Shown here: one piece after another, positions 35,837 to 44,410 of the stretch
Numbering within the stretch: the stretch's first letter is position 1
Layout of the letters: every line of letters starts with the position of its first letter
NCBI GenBank assembly: GCA_015056725.1
Contig: SVFS01000013.1
Coordinates: 1-45,572 of the forward strand
Length of the DNA: 45,572 nt
Reading direction: 5' to 3'
DNA from: Lachnospiraceae bacterium
Lineage (GTDB): Bacteria > Bacillota > Clostridia > Lachnospirales > Lachnospiraceae
Position numbers and translations under genes: made by a program
Notes under the pieces: model-generated
What the model was told of the DNA's origin: nothing
Database searches by the model: none
The model's input: the letters and a program-made list of their open reading frames with translations, nothing else

Positions 35837-36844
35837 CTAATCCTCCTTCTTTTTTCTATATTCTTTACTAAATAATCGTACTACTCCGTTTAATGAGCCA
35901 ATCCCGTATGTAATATGAAATATCGGAAATATCAACATAAGCAATCCGCATTCTTTTATTGTTGTCGCTAGCTTTACAGAAAAAGTAATATTTAATAGCA
36001 AATACAACAGCACTTCCGCCAACAACAACCACCACGCCGGTCGAAATACAAACCCCATACCCACAAGAAACACTAACGACAGAACAAACGCCAGCGGAAT
36101 AAAATGCCGAATACCCATAGAACCGGGGCATAGCTTCATTGTAATAACGTTCCACTTTCCATTTTTCATAGCCATATCGGAAAGAGCTTTTATGTTATCA
36201 CGACAATAATAAGAAAAGCGAATCTCGTCCGACATATAAATCTTCCCACCATTTTTTCTGATACGATAATTTAGCTCATTATCCTGATTTCTAGTCAATC
36301 GAGTATCGTACCGTCCCACTTTATTAAATATTTCTCTCCGGAACGCGCCGAACGGAACCGTATCTACATAACCACTTTTCCCCTCTGTTCTAAAGCTCGA
36401 GTTTCCCACACCAAACTTAGATGAAAGAGCTTTTGCTATTGCATTTCCTACTATTCCTTTGCTTTTTGTTTCTGCAACACCTCCAACGTTGTCAGCATCT
36501 AACGCCTCAAGATAATACACGCACTTGGAAATGTAATCCTTTTCATAATCAGCGTGAGCATCTAACCGAATAATATATTCACCATTCGCTGCATCTATAC
36601 CTATGTTCATCGCATAAGGAACCGTTTTGTAAGGATTGTCTAGAACTTTAATCAATTCTGAATATTGTTTTTCGTATTTTCCTAGTATTTCTCTTGTCTT
36701 ATCTGTTGAACCCCCATCAACAAAAATCCATTCCATCATTTTGCTTGGATAATCTTGCAAAAAAAGAGACTCTATGCAATTTACAATATAGTGCTCTTCA
36801 TTGTATATTGGTATAATTAATGAAACATATTCTTGTTCTTCCAT
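35837..36844 (-). CDS. Family 2 glycosyltransferase (ExoA/succinoglycan type)
   Basis: The product (about 335 residues) starts MEEQEYVSLIIPIYNEEHYI at 36844, 8 nt after the phosphoglycosyltransferase stop; the longer frame to 36913 only overlaps that gene. It has WIFVDGGSTDKTREI, IIRLDAHADYEKDY (DxD), GAFRREIFNKVG and RNQDNELNYRIRKNGGK (ED motif), followed by C-terminal membrane segments. This is the ExoA-like layout. It probably acts second, after the initiating enzyme. Confidence 0.85.
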   Translation of the reverse strand: MEEQEYVSLIIPIYNEEHYIVNCIESLFLQDYPSKMMEWIFVDGGSTDKTREILGKYEKQYSELIKVLDNPYKTVPYAMNIGIDAANGEYIIRLDAHADYEKDYISKCVYYLEALDADNVGGVAETKSKGIVGNAIAKALSSKFGVGNSSFRTEGKSGYVDTVPFGAFRREIFNKVGRYDTRLTRNQDNELNYRIRKNGGKIYMSDEIRFSYYCRDNIKALSDMAMKNGKWNVITMKLCPGSMGIRHFIPLAFVLSLVFLVGMGFVFRPAWWLLLAEVLLYLLLNITFSVKLATTIKECGLLMLIFPIFHITYGIGSLNGVVRLFSKEYRKKKED

Positions 36845-36852
36845 ACAACTTA

Positions 36853-37545
36853 TCAATACTCCTTTCCTAATACCGCAGCCACTGTTCTTAGTAATGTTAA
36901 AAGGTCGTTCCAAAAACTAAATTTTTTTATACTTTCCAAATTATATCTCATTTTTTGAGGAAGTATTTTTTTCACATATGCCTCATCAATATTTTCTTCT
37001 CCAGTCAATAAAGTTGCTTCATCCTTAAATCTAATACTAGCCTCACTTGTTATACCTGCAGGCATCAAAAGTGTTGCCCGCATTTCTTTCGTATACTCCT
37101 TCACATATTTTGTCGCTTCCGGTCTTGTACCGACAAAACTCATATTTCCTTGTAGAACATCAATAACTTGGGGAATCTCATCAATACGCAGGCCCCGAAT
37201 CATTTTTCCAACTTTAGTAATTCTGCCGTCGTTTCCGACTGTCACCGCAGAGCCCAGACGCTCAGCATCATTCACCATCGTTCTAAACTTGTGTATCCTA
37301 AATACCAGACCATATGCAGTCACTCTTTCTTGACGGTAAAATACCGGTCCCTTAGACTCACATTTGATTATTACCGCAATTATTATCATAGGAACCAATG
37401 TTAACAATAAAATCAAGATTGCAAAAACAACATCGAAAATCCGCTTCAATACAAGGCTCAACGTTTTAGTTACCAAATTATCATAATACACTTTAACCTC
37501 CGGACATTGCATCCAGTCCGGCAATTCTTCCCATTTCCTTATCAT
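36853..37545 (-). CDS. Initiating phosphoglycosyltransferase (bacterial sugar transferase)
   Basis: The product (about 230 residues) has one N-terminal hydrophobic segment (about 30-60), then FYRQERVTAYGLVFRIHKFRTMV, IRGLRIDEIPQVIDVLQGNM with the catalytic Asp-Glu pair, and SFVGTRPE. These are the monotopic PGT hallmarks (WbaP C-terminal / PglC / EpsL family). It attaches the first sugar phosphate to undecaprenyl phosphate. The ATG at 37545 overlaps the preceding stop by one base (TGATG); a TTG one codon earlier is possible. Confidence 0.9.
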   Translation of the reverse strand: MIRKWEELPDWMQCPEVKVYYDNLVTKTLSLVLKRIFDVVFAILILLLTLVPMIIIAVIIKCESKGPVFYRQERVTAYGLVFRIHKFRTMVNDAERLGSAVTVGNDGRITKVGKMIRGLRIDEIPQVIDVLQGNMSFVGTRPEATKYVKEYTKEMRATLLMPAGITSEASIRFKDEATLLTGEENIDEAYVKKILPQKMRYNLESIKKFSFWNDLLTLLRTVAAVLGKEY

Positions 37546-38768
37546 CAATAACCTCTTACTTCTTTTATACTCTTTTCATAACAATCACATACATACTCAA
37601 TATCTTCCTCATCTAATCCGGTATGTAGTGGCAGCGAAATCAAATTGCGGTAGTTCTCATACGCATTCGGATAATCAGTAATAGAAAATCCTATCATTTT
37701 ATATGCCGTCATCATTGGAAGTGGCTTATAATGAACATTTGTTGCAACTTCTCTCTCTGCCATTCTGACAATTATTTCATTCCTTTGCTCTTCAGATATA
37801 TCTGGAACACGAGTCAAATATAAATGGCCCGAGGAATGGCTTTGTTCAGAAAAATGAACCAATACCTCTATTCCAAGTTGTTCAAGGCGATTATTATATC
37901 TTTCAACTATTCTTTTTCTTTGTTGTAACAACTCCGAATATCGTTCCAATTGTTTTATCCCAATTGCTGCCATAATATCAGTCATATTACATTTATACGC
38001 GGCGGATATAATATCATATTCCCACATACCCAGTTTCGTTTTTGCTAGCGCATCTTTTGTTTGCCCATGCAGGGACAGAAGCATAAACTGCTTATAAAGC
38101 CAGTCGTCATCTATTTCTGGGATAGTTTTCCACGTTAGTGCTCCTCCCTCCGCTGTTGTAAGATTCTTTACTGCATGAAAAGAAAAACTTGTAAAGTCAG
38201 CAACTTCGCCGCTTTTTCTCCAGCATTCATCAATGAATCTCTCCGCGCCAAAAGAATGGGCCGCGTCCGCAACAACCACTATTCTTCCAAATGCTTCTTG
38301 TAAATCATTTTCTGCTTCAAACAAATCTTTATTCCGATCTACTATTTCAAATATTCTTTGGTAGTCGCACATCACACCCGCAATATCTACAGGAATAATT
38401 ACCTTTGTTCTTTTCGAAATTGCTCTTTCTAACTCAGCATAGTCCATTTCAAAACCATTTTTTGCAGTATCCACTAGCACAAGTTTTGCTCCCACATGAC
38501 ACACTGGGCTTGCAGACGCAGTATATGTATATGCCGAAGTGATTACCTCATCGCCCTCACCAACTCCCAAAACACGTAAAATCAATTCTAAACATGCCGT
38601 TGCTGAATTAAGGCACACCGCCCTATTTACATTACAATACTCCGCTATCCTATTTTCAAATGCTTTAGTACGTGGTCCCGTTGTTATCCAACCACTTGAT
38701 AGTGCGGCTACTACTTCTTGAATTTCTTCTTGTCCTATATCTGGTGGACTAAATTGAACCTTTCTCAT
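37545..38768 (-). CDS. DegT/DnrJ/EryC1/StrS-type sugar aminotransferase
   Basis: The product (about 407 residues) begins MRKVQFSPPDIGQEEIQEVV and carries GWITTGPRTKAFE, NSATACLELILR, SAYTYTASASPV, VADAAHSFGAE and SFHAVKNLTTAEGG with the PLP-binding Lys. It is thus a genuine aminotransferase, unlike RfbH. It probably aminates a 4-keto sugar nucleotide such as the product of the EpsC/CapD-type enzyme, as PglE and EpsN do. The ATG at 38768 has AAGGAG 9 nt upstream. Confidence 0.88.
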   Translation of the reverse strand: MRKVQFSPPDIGQEEIQEVVAALSSGWITTGPRTKAFENRIAEYCNVNRAVCLNSATACLELILRVLGVGEGDEVITSAYTYTASASPVCHVGAKLVLVDTAKNGFEMDYAELERAISKRTKVIIPVDIAGVMCDYQRIFEIVDRNKDLFEAENDLQEAFGRIVVVADAAHSFGAERFIDECWRKSGEVADFTSFSFHAVKNLTTAEGGALTWKTIPEIDDDWLYKQFMLLSLHGQTKDALAKTKLGMWEYDIISAAYKCNMTDIMAAIGIKQLERYSELLQQRKRIVERYNNRLEQLGIEVLVHFSEQSHSSGHLYLTRVPDISEEQRNEIIVRMAEREVATNVHYKPLPMMTAYKMIGFSITDYPNAYENYRNLISLPLHTGLDEEDIEYVCDCYEKSIKEVRGY

Positions 38769-38783
38769 ATTCACAAACTCCTT

Positions 38784-39680
38784 CTATTCAAAATCATAAA
38801 AAGGTTTAAAACAATCATGCCAAACCCAGTGATCTGTCATATAGTTCCCGATTTCTATTTCTGATATAGCATATTCATTGGGCAACTTTATCTTTTGCAC
38901 ATAATAGTTGCCATATAAATGTGTATCGTCGAAATACACCTCTAAGTCATCGATTGAAGCTCCCATATCTACTTTGTGTGCTGGTAATTTAGCCTTCTGC
39001 GTTGTACCAATGCATACAACTAAACGATTAGAATAATCTGCCTGCAACTTATAATCCTCACTCATCATACAAATCAGTTCATCACCATACTGATATGCAT
39101 AAAAGCCAACTTCCGGACACCAACTTCTCACTTTTCCTTGATTAATTACGTATTGCAATTCGTCAGCAACACCCGGTATGACGCACTCACTTGGACCAAC
39201 ATATGCTATCTTCTTTTCCACTATATAAGTATCTATTCTATACGCATTCTCATCATTTAATGCTTTTATCAATATCTCATAATTACCCTTTGGATCCAAT
39301 TTGTTATTCTTCATAGATGCTTCAAATCCCGACATAAGATAATCATACTCACCTTGGAAGTAACAATTTACATCCTTTCTCTCCGTGTATTTCATTTTTG
39401 GAAAAAGGTATTCCCCAGTATCAAGATTACGGAGAATAACTCGATATGTCCCCTTCTCTGCGTTCTGGTTCACTTCAAAAGCAAAACCGGTTATGATAAA
39501 CTCATTCTCATCAATGTCCGCCTCTTCAATCTGCGCAACCCACAAGTAATCATCTTCAACAGCTGCATCTATTATTAATGCTATCTTTTTAGATGCCAAT
39601 AAATATCCTCCCCAAATAATTATCATCAAGCCCACACAAATAGCCAATTGTGCCCAAAAACTCTTTTCATTTTTTTTCAT
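38784..39680 (-). CDS. Single-pass membrane protein of unknown function in the polysaccharide operon
   Basis: The product (about 298 residues) starts MKKNEKSFWAQLAICVG at 39680, after GGAGG with 8-nt spacing. It has one membrane segment (about 12-32) and a long, probably extracytoplasmic part rich in beta-strand-like, Tyr- and acidic stretches (YLWVAQIEEADIDENEFIIT, GTYRVILRNLDTGEYLFP). No enzyme motif is visible and I do not recognise a family. Its place as second gene suggests a role in assembly, chain-length control or anchoring. Confidence 0.6.
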   Translation of the reverse strand: MKKNEKSFWAQLAICVGLMIIIWGGYLLASKKIALIIDAAVEDDYLWVAQIEEADIDENEFIITGFAFEVNQNAEKGTYRVILRNLDTGEYLFPKMKYTERKDVNCYFQGEYDYLMSGFEASMKNNKLDPKGNYEILIKALNDENAYRIDTYIVEKKIAYVGPSECVIPGVADELQYVINQGKVRSWCPEVGFYAYQYGDELICMMSEDYKLQADYSNRLVVCIGTTQKAKLPAHKVDMGASIDDLEVYFDDTHLYGNYYVQKIKLPNEYAISEIEIGNYMTDHWVWHDCFKPFYDFE

Positions 39681-39817
39681 CCACATTTCCTCCATTTTTT
39701 CGCTTTATTGTTTCTGACCATTAGCCAAAACATTGGGAAACCACCTATAATACATCTACCATGACTAAGGCTCTTACACTTCCACGTGCATAAAACACTC
39801 CATTTTCTATCGCACCA

Positions 39818-40495
39818 TTATCGATATATTCCACCACTTTTTATGAATGTCATTTCTGGCACCTTTGAATTCTTCAGCACAATCCCTCCACAATCAATCA
39901 ACACAAAATCTCTGACCACAGAGTCTGAATTTACTAAACTATTACTCGCCAATATACAATATTCTCCCACCTCAGCATCCCCTATCGTCGCTTGTGGAAG
40001 AACCGCTGTTCCCTTTCCAATTCTAGCTGATGGTGACACATTTGCTGCCGGCGAAACAATTTTTGGAACCAAAAACTTATAATCCTCTAAAAGTTTAGAA
40101 TATCTTTTTCTCACCTTATTATCACCGATTGCGATAAAAGCACACGGATACTCGTTTCTAAACTGAAGGATATTCTTACAGGTTCCTATAATCCCTTCGC
40201 CTTCAATTTTATCATCTAAAAAACTAATCTTGTTGAAGATATGTAGTGACTCTGCTATCTCCTTAACATCCCTGCCATGGGTTCCGGCACCGAGAATAAG
40301 AAGATTTAAATCTGTTGGTGGCTTTACACTTTCTTCGTTGTCTCCCACCAATAACTTCCTCTTTTCTATCACTTCTTCCTCGGTTGCTCCGTACACAGCT
40401 CCGTAAGTAGCTCTGCCATTTTCACCGATTCCTTTCTGATACCGTGCTTCCCAGCGCCCGTCTTTTCTCTTATACACACCATTTCTTTTCAACAC
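39818..40495 (-). CDS. Integrase arm-type DNA-binding domain fused to a NeuD/PglD-like domain
   Basis: The continuous 225-residue frame starts with GTG (40495) after AGAGG. Residues 5-48 (GVYKRKDGRWEARYQKG, then YGAVYGATEEEVIEKR) match the arm-binding (AP2-like) domain found at the N-terminus of clostridial tyrosine integrases. After a linker, residues 63-135 form a PglD-type Rossmann part (LLILGAGTHGRDVKEIAESL, CAFIAIGDN) and 135-225 a left-handed beta-helix. Where PglD has the catalytic His (EHD), this protein has NSD, and the last helix coils are missing. It is the first gene after the operon promoter. I infer a regulator rather than an enzyme. Confidence 0.75.
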   Translation of the reverse strand: MLKRNGVYKRKDGRWEARYQKGIGENGRATYGAVYGATEEEVIEKRKLLVGDNEESVKPPTDLNLLILGAGTHGRDVKEIAESLHIFNKISFLDDKIEGEGIIGTCKNILQFRNEYPCAFIAIGDNKVRKRYSKLLEDYKFLVPKIVSPAANVSPSARIGKGTAVLPQATIGDAEVGEYCILASNSLVNSDSVVRDFVLIDCGGIVLKNSKVPEMTFIKSGGIYR

Positions 40496-40544
40496 GTACC
40501 TCTTTCAAAGTAGTCTTTGCTTAATTTAATAAAGATACAAAGTA

Positions 40545-40574
40545 ATTATACCTTTCCCTGCATACATATGTCAA
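40545..40574 (-). promoter_or_regulatory. Promoter of the polysaccharide operon
   Basis: On the minus strand a perfect TTGACA (40574-40569), an 18-nt spacer and a perfect TATAAT (40550-40545) would start transcription about 43 nt before the first operon gene. This is the strongest promoter I see in the window. Confidence 0.8.
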
Positions 40575-40710
40575 GAATTTTATCGTCATATCCCTCCCTG
40601 CTTGCACTCTGCTTTTGGTCGTTTTGGTCATTGTTTTTGATTATGCCTCTGTGAGCATTTTTTTGCTCTCTTTTTTGCTTATCAACTCTTTTATTGCAAT
40701 TCTATTTACC

Positions 40711-40747
40711 AAAAAACCTTTAGTATCAAATCAATACTAAAGGTTTT
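40711..40747 (-). terminator. Rho-independent terminator after the EpsC/CapD-type gene
   Basis: AACCTTTAGTAT (40715-40726) pairs perfectly with ATACTAAAGGTT (40734-40745) around a 7-nt loop. On the minus strand a run of T (40716-40711) follows. It separates this gene from the operon promoter 140 nt further on. Confidence 0.85.
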
Positions 40748-40755
40748 TACCGCTA

Positions 40756-42624
40756 CTATTTCCTCTTCTCCCTCTTATACGTCGGCACAATCCTCTTCAC
40801 CATCTCCCGTACTTCCCCGGTCTCCTCATACACGGCATCCTTCATTTCATCCAGACTCTCGAAGAACTTCTCATCATCCATCTCAATCGGCTTTGCGATA
40901 GAGATTCTGTCATTCTCTGTCTTCTCAAGTCCTTCTTCTGCCATAAGCCGCTCCTCATAGAGCTTCTCACCGGGACGAAGTCCGGTGTATTCAATCATGA
41001 TGTCCTCATTCGGGATAAATCCGGACAGACGGATTAAGTTCTTCGCAAGGTCTACGATTTTCACCGGCTCACCCATGTCAAGAACAAAGATTTCACCACC
41101 GTGAGCAAATGCACCCGCCTCCAGCACGAGCGACACTGCCTCCGGTATCGTCATGAAGTATCGGATAATATCCGGGTGCGTTACCGTTACCGGACCGCCT
41201 TCCTTAATCTGCTGCTTGAAGAGCGGGATGACACTGCCGTTACTGCCAAGCACATTGCCGAAGCGCACTGCCACAAAGTCCGTCTCGGACTTTCTGCTGT
41301 ACGCCTGTACAATCATCTCACAGATACGCTTACTAGCACCCATGATGTTCGTCGGGTTCACCGCTTTATCCGTAGAGATGAGTACAAACTTTTCTACACC
41401 ATACCGGTGTGCTGCCTGTACCGTCTTAAGCGTTCCGAATACGTTATTCTTAATTGCCTCGTTCGGACTTACTTCCATCAACGGCACGTGCTTATGCGCG
41501 GCTGCGTGGAACACCACATTCGGAAGATACGTCTCGAAGATACTGTTCATGCGGTTCGTATTCCGCACGGATGCAATTAGTACCACAAGGTTCAGCTTCG
41601 GATACTTTCTTAAAAGCTCCTGCTGTATCTCGTATGCATTATTCTCATAGATATCTACAATGACGAGCTGCTTCGGCTCTGCTGCCGCAATCTGGCGGCA
41701 CAACTCACTGCCGATACTGCCGCCACCACCGGTAACCAATACGGTCTGATTCTTCAAAAATCCCGTAATCTTCCCGAGGTCTACCTTTACCGGCTCTCTT
41801 CCGAGCAAATCTTCGATGTCGACATGGCGGAGCTTACTTACCTTCAGGTCTTTATTTACGAACTGGTACATACCGGGTACGATTTTCATCTCGCATCCGG
41901 TCTCATTACAAATCTTTGTAATCTCAGCAATTGTCTTTTTCGATACAGACGGCATCGCGATGATTATCTCATCAATCGCGTACTGCTTCGCTGCCGGGAT
42001 AATATTCTCGCGTCCGCCGATAATCTGGTATCCGCGGATCGACTTTCCCTTTAAGTCCGGATTATCATCAACAATACAGCAGATGCGCTTATGCAGGTAT
42101 TGACTCAGCATCATCTCACGGATTAGCACCTCTGCTGCCGAACCGGCACCGATAATCATAACGCGGGACAGCTTCTGACCTTCTTTTCTGTCCTCGAAAC
42201 GCTTTCTAACCTGGCGCAATAACCGATAAGAAAAACGCACTCCGGTCGTAAACGCAATCAAAAGTCCTGCATACAGGAACCAATAACTACGCGGCATCCG
42301 AAGTTCTGCAATCAGGAATCCCCCGGCCTGCAACAACGTCGCCGAGATACCTGCCAGTACAATGCGCTGCAACTCATAAACGCTCGCATAGCGCCATACA
42401 CTGCGGTACAGATGGAACACCCAGTATATTGATACCACGCCGAGACCATTAATCGCCATCGTAATCCAGATATTATGTAAGTATACCCGGTTTACGTTTG
42501 CAATCGAAAAATCAAAACGAATCCACAGTGCAATCGAAGATGCTGCAACTGCGGTTATTACATCCACTATTACTAAGAATAATTGACGGAAGAAAATCTC
42601 CCGGTTCCTCATCACCCTGGGCAT
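40756..42624 (-). CDS. Membrane-bound UDP-GlcNAc 4,6-dehydratase (EpsC/CapD/PglF type)
   Basis: The 622-residue product has four N-terminal membrane segments (about 10-120), a first Rossmann part (MIIGAGSAAEVLIREMM) and a catalytic SDR domain with VLVTGGGGSIGSELCRQI, STDKAVNPTNIMGASKR (the MxxxK form typical of this group) and VRFGNVLGSNGSVIPLF. Such enzymes make UDP-4-keto-6-deoxy-GlcNAc, the precursor for QuiNAc or bacillosamine-type sugars. The aminotransferase and phosphoglycosyltransferase of the next operon could use its product. It has its own terminator, is richer in G+C than the operon and probably belongs to the stable chromosome. Confidence 0.9.
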   Translation of the reverse strand: MPRVMRNREIFFRQLFLVIVDVITAVAASSIALWIRFDFSIANVNRVYLHNIWITMAINGLGVVSIYWVFHLYRSVWRYASVYELQRIVLAGISATLLQAGGFLIAELRMPRSYWFLYAGLLIAFTTGVRFSYRLLRQVRKRFEDRKEGQKLSRVMIIGAGSAAEVLIREMMLSQYLHKRICCIVDDNPDLKGKSIRGYQIIGGRENIIPAAKQYAIDEIIIAMPSVSKKTIAEITKICNETGCEMKIVPGMYQFVNKDLKVSKLRHVDIEDLLGREPVKVDLGKITGFLKNQTVLVTGGGGSIGSELCRQIAAAEPKQLVIVDIYENNAYEIQQELLRKYPKLNLVVLIASVRNTNRMNSIFETYLPNVVFHAAAHKHVPLMEVSPNEAIKNNVFGTLKTVQAAHRYGVEKFVLISTDKAVNPTNIMGASKRICEMIVQAYSRKSETDFVAVRFGNVLGSNGSVIPLFKQQIKEGGPVTVTHPDIIRYFMTIPEAVSLVLEAGAFAHGGEIFVLDMGEPVKIVDLAKNLIRLSGFIPNEDIMIEYTGLRPGEKLYEERLMAEEGLEKTENDRISIAKPIEMDDEKFFESLDEMKDAVYEETGEVREMVKRIVPTYKREKRK

Positions 42625-42743
42625 CGCTACGATGTCTCCTTTATCTATACTGAATATTTACTCATATTTCTTCATGAATTCCGCTCAATAGAAAGCTGTC
42701 ATAAGGCAAACTTACCCATATTCTTTTAGATTTTAGCACAAGA

Positions 42744-42768
42744 AAGGCGGGTTGTAAACACCCGCCTT
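42744..42768 (-). terminator. Rho-independent terminator after the deacetylase gene
   Basis: AAGGCGGGT (42744-42752) pairs with ACCCGCCTT (42760-42768) 38 nt past the deacetylase stop. On the minus strand it runs into CCTTTCTTG, a modest T-rich tail. Confidence 0.6.
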
Positions 42769-42805
42769 ACTGTTTTCCATATATTTTCACCGCAAGTTAC
42801 TTGCT

Positions 42806-44410
42806 TTACTCTATCTCACTCACCAATCCAAACCGATACCCTTCCGCTTTCAGCATCGTCAACACCTCATCCAGCACCTTCATACCATTACCGGAAGTAA
42901 TATGGATAACCGGAATTGCTCCGTTATGATGGTTCGCCTTAAAGTAATTCAGAATATATTCCTCGGACGGCTGGTCGTTCGGGTCCCAGTCCGGATACGC
43001 CAGACTCCAGAAATATATCTTATACCCCATGTCTTTCATGATGCGCAACGTCTGTTCGTTGTAATATCCGGACGGTGGACGCATAATCTTATGCATCTCA
43101 AGCCCGACATAGTCGCGCATCCGCTGCTCGTTCTTCAGCATATCCTTGATTACTGCTTCCGGTGAAGAAGTTCCGTAATTCAGGTGATATGCCGAATGGC
43201 TTCCGACCAGATGTCCGTTCTCCATCAGCCAGCGGATTTCCTCCGGACACTGACGGATATACTCTTCCAACACAAACCAGCTTGCTTTTACGTCGTGCTT
43301 TTTCAGCACCTCCAAGAATCCCGGTGTATATCCGACCTCGTATCCGCAATTAAAAGTCAGATAGATGACCTTGTCGTCCTCCGTTGCGTTCTTATCTACA
43401 TACCACGCACCAACCTCATCGAACTTATACTTCTCGTCGTATCCCCACGCAGTCGGTTGCTGGTGCTCTGTGTTCTTACCGATTCCCCAGCCTTCTGCCT
43501 TGTTGCTGTACCCCGCGTACTTGCTGACGTCGAGGTCACCAACAACTATCGGTGCCTGCGTAATAACCGGAGTTGCGGTCGGTGCCTTTGTCGGTTCCGT
43601 GGTAGGCATCGATGTAGGCGCTTTTGTCGGGGACGGAATTGGGGTAGCTGTCGGAGACGGTTCCGCCGTTACCGTAGGTGTTATTGTCGGTGTTGCACTC
43701 GGCGCTTTTGACAGTTCAGTCTCCCCTACAGGAGTTCCCGTCAGTGTCGCTTCTTGCTCCTTCTCATCCGTCGCATCTGCTGCCGGTGTCGATGTCGTAA
43801 CTGCTCCGCTGTTCACCGGCACGGATTCTCTGTCTTTCCCTGCAATCCCGATTGCAATACCAACTCCGACTACGGCAAGCAACATTACAAGACCTACCCA
43901 CTGCAGTATCTTGGTCTTTTTCTCTGCTTTCTCATCATCAGCAGATACTGCTTCTGCATCTTCGGCTACGGCATTACTTTCTTGCCACTCTTTAATCTGC
44001 ACTTCCGGTTCCGGAACATCGTTCTTTGCCGGCTCCGCTTGTTCCTGTAAAACTTCTTCTGCAAGCTGACTTTGCTCCTGCGAGATATCTTCTTGTTCGT
44101 CTTGCTCAGGAACCGCGTCTGCTGCCACTTCTTGTTCCTGCAGATTCTCATCTCCCGGTACAGCGTTTTCTTGCGACAGCTCCTCTGTCAGACCTTCCGG
44201 ATTCCCTTCAGAATTTTCCTCAACCTGTTCCTCTGCCACTTGCAGATTTTCTTGCTCCGTAGCATCCGGTTGCACATCCTGCTCCACCGGCATCGCCTCC
44301 GTCGCTTGCGCTTTTTCTGTTTCTTGCTCTGACGTCTGCTGTGTATTTTCCACCTGCACATCCTTTTGCTTTACACTTGCAGGTGCTTTCTTATGTTTCT
44401 TCTTTCCCAT
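42806..44410 (-). CDS. PdaA-like polysaccharide deacetylase with a long acidic N-terminus
   Basis: The 534-residue product has a Glu/Gln-rich cytoplasmic region (about 15-165), one membrane segment (169-190), a Thr/Pro-rich linker (200-290) and a NodB-type domain (345-534). Motif 2 HSAYH (405-409) and motif 3 RPPSGYYNE (444-452) are intact. Motif 1, however, reads TFNCG (352-356) where active PdaA-type enzymes have TFD: the catalytic Asp is Asn (AAT). It may be inactive or altered. It overlaps galE by one base (TAATG), so the two genes are translationally coupled. Likely role: wall muropeptide or polymer modification. Confidence 0.8.
   Translation of the reverse strand: MGKKKHKKAPASVKQKDVQVENTQQTSEQETEKAQATEAMPVEQDVQPDATEQENLQVAEEQVEENSEGNPEGLTEELSQENAVPGDENLQEQEVAADAVPEQDEQEDISQEQSQLAEEVLQEQAEPAKNDVPEPEVQIKEWQESNAVAEDAEAVSADDEKAEKKTKILQWVGLVMLLAVVGVGIAIGIAGKDRESVPVNSGAVTTSTPAADATDEKEQEATLTGTPVGETELSKAPSATPTITPTVTAEPSPTATPIPSPTKAPTSMPTTEPTKAPTATPVITQAPIVVGDLDVSKYAGYSNKAEGWGIGKNTEHQQPTAWGYDEKYKFDEVGAWYVDKNATEDDKVIYLTFNCGYEVGYTPGFLEVLKKHDVKASWFVLEEYIRQCPEEIRWLMENGHLVGSHSAYHLNYGTSSPEAVIKDMLKNEQRMRDYVGLEMHKIMRPPSGYYNEQTLRIMKDMGYKIYFWSLAYPDWDPNDQPSEEYILNYFKANHHNGAIPVIHITSGNGMKVLDEVLTMLKAEGYRFGLVSEIE

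Noticed and set aside
40645-40672. Hairpin GAGCA-TGCTC with T runs as a plus-strand terminator
   Set aside because: The stem has only 5 bp, the loop and tail are plain T runs, and there is no plus-strand gene upstream to terminate.
43365-44069. Low-complexity plus-strand frame of 234 codons opposite the deacetylase
   Set aside because: It is the complement of the Thr/Pro linker and acidic tail; its Val/Gly/Ser repeats merely mirror them.
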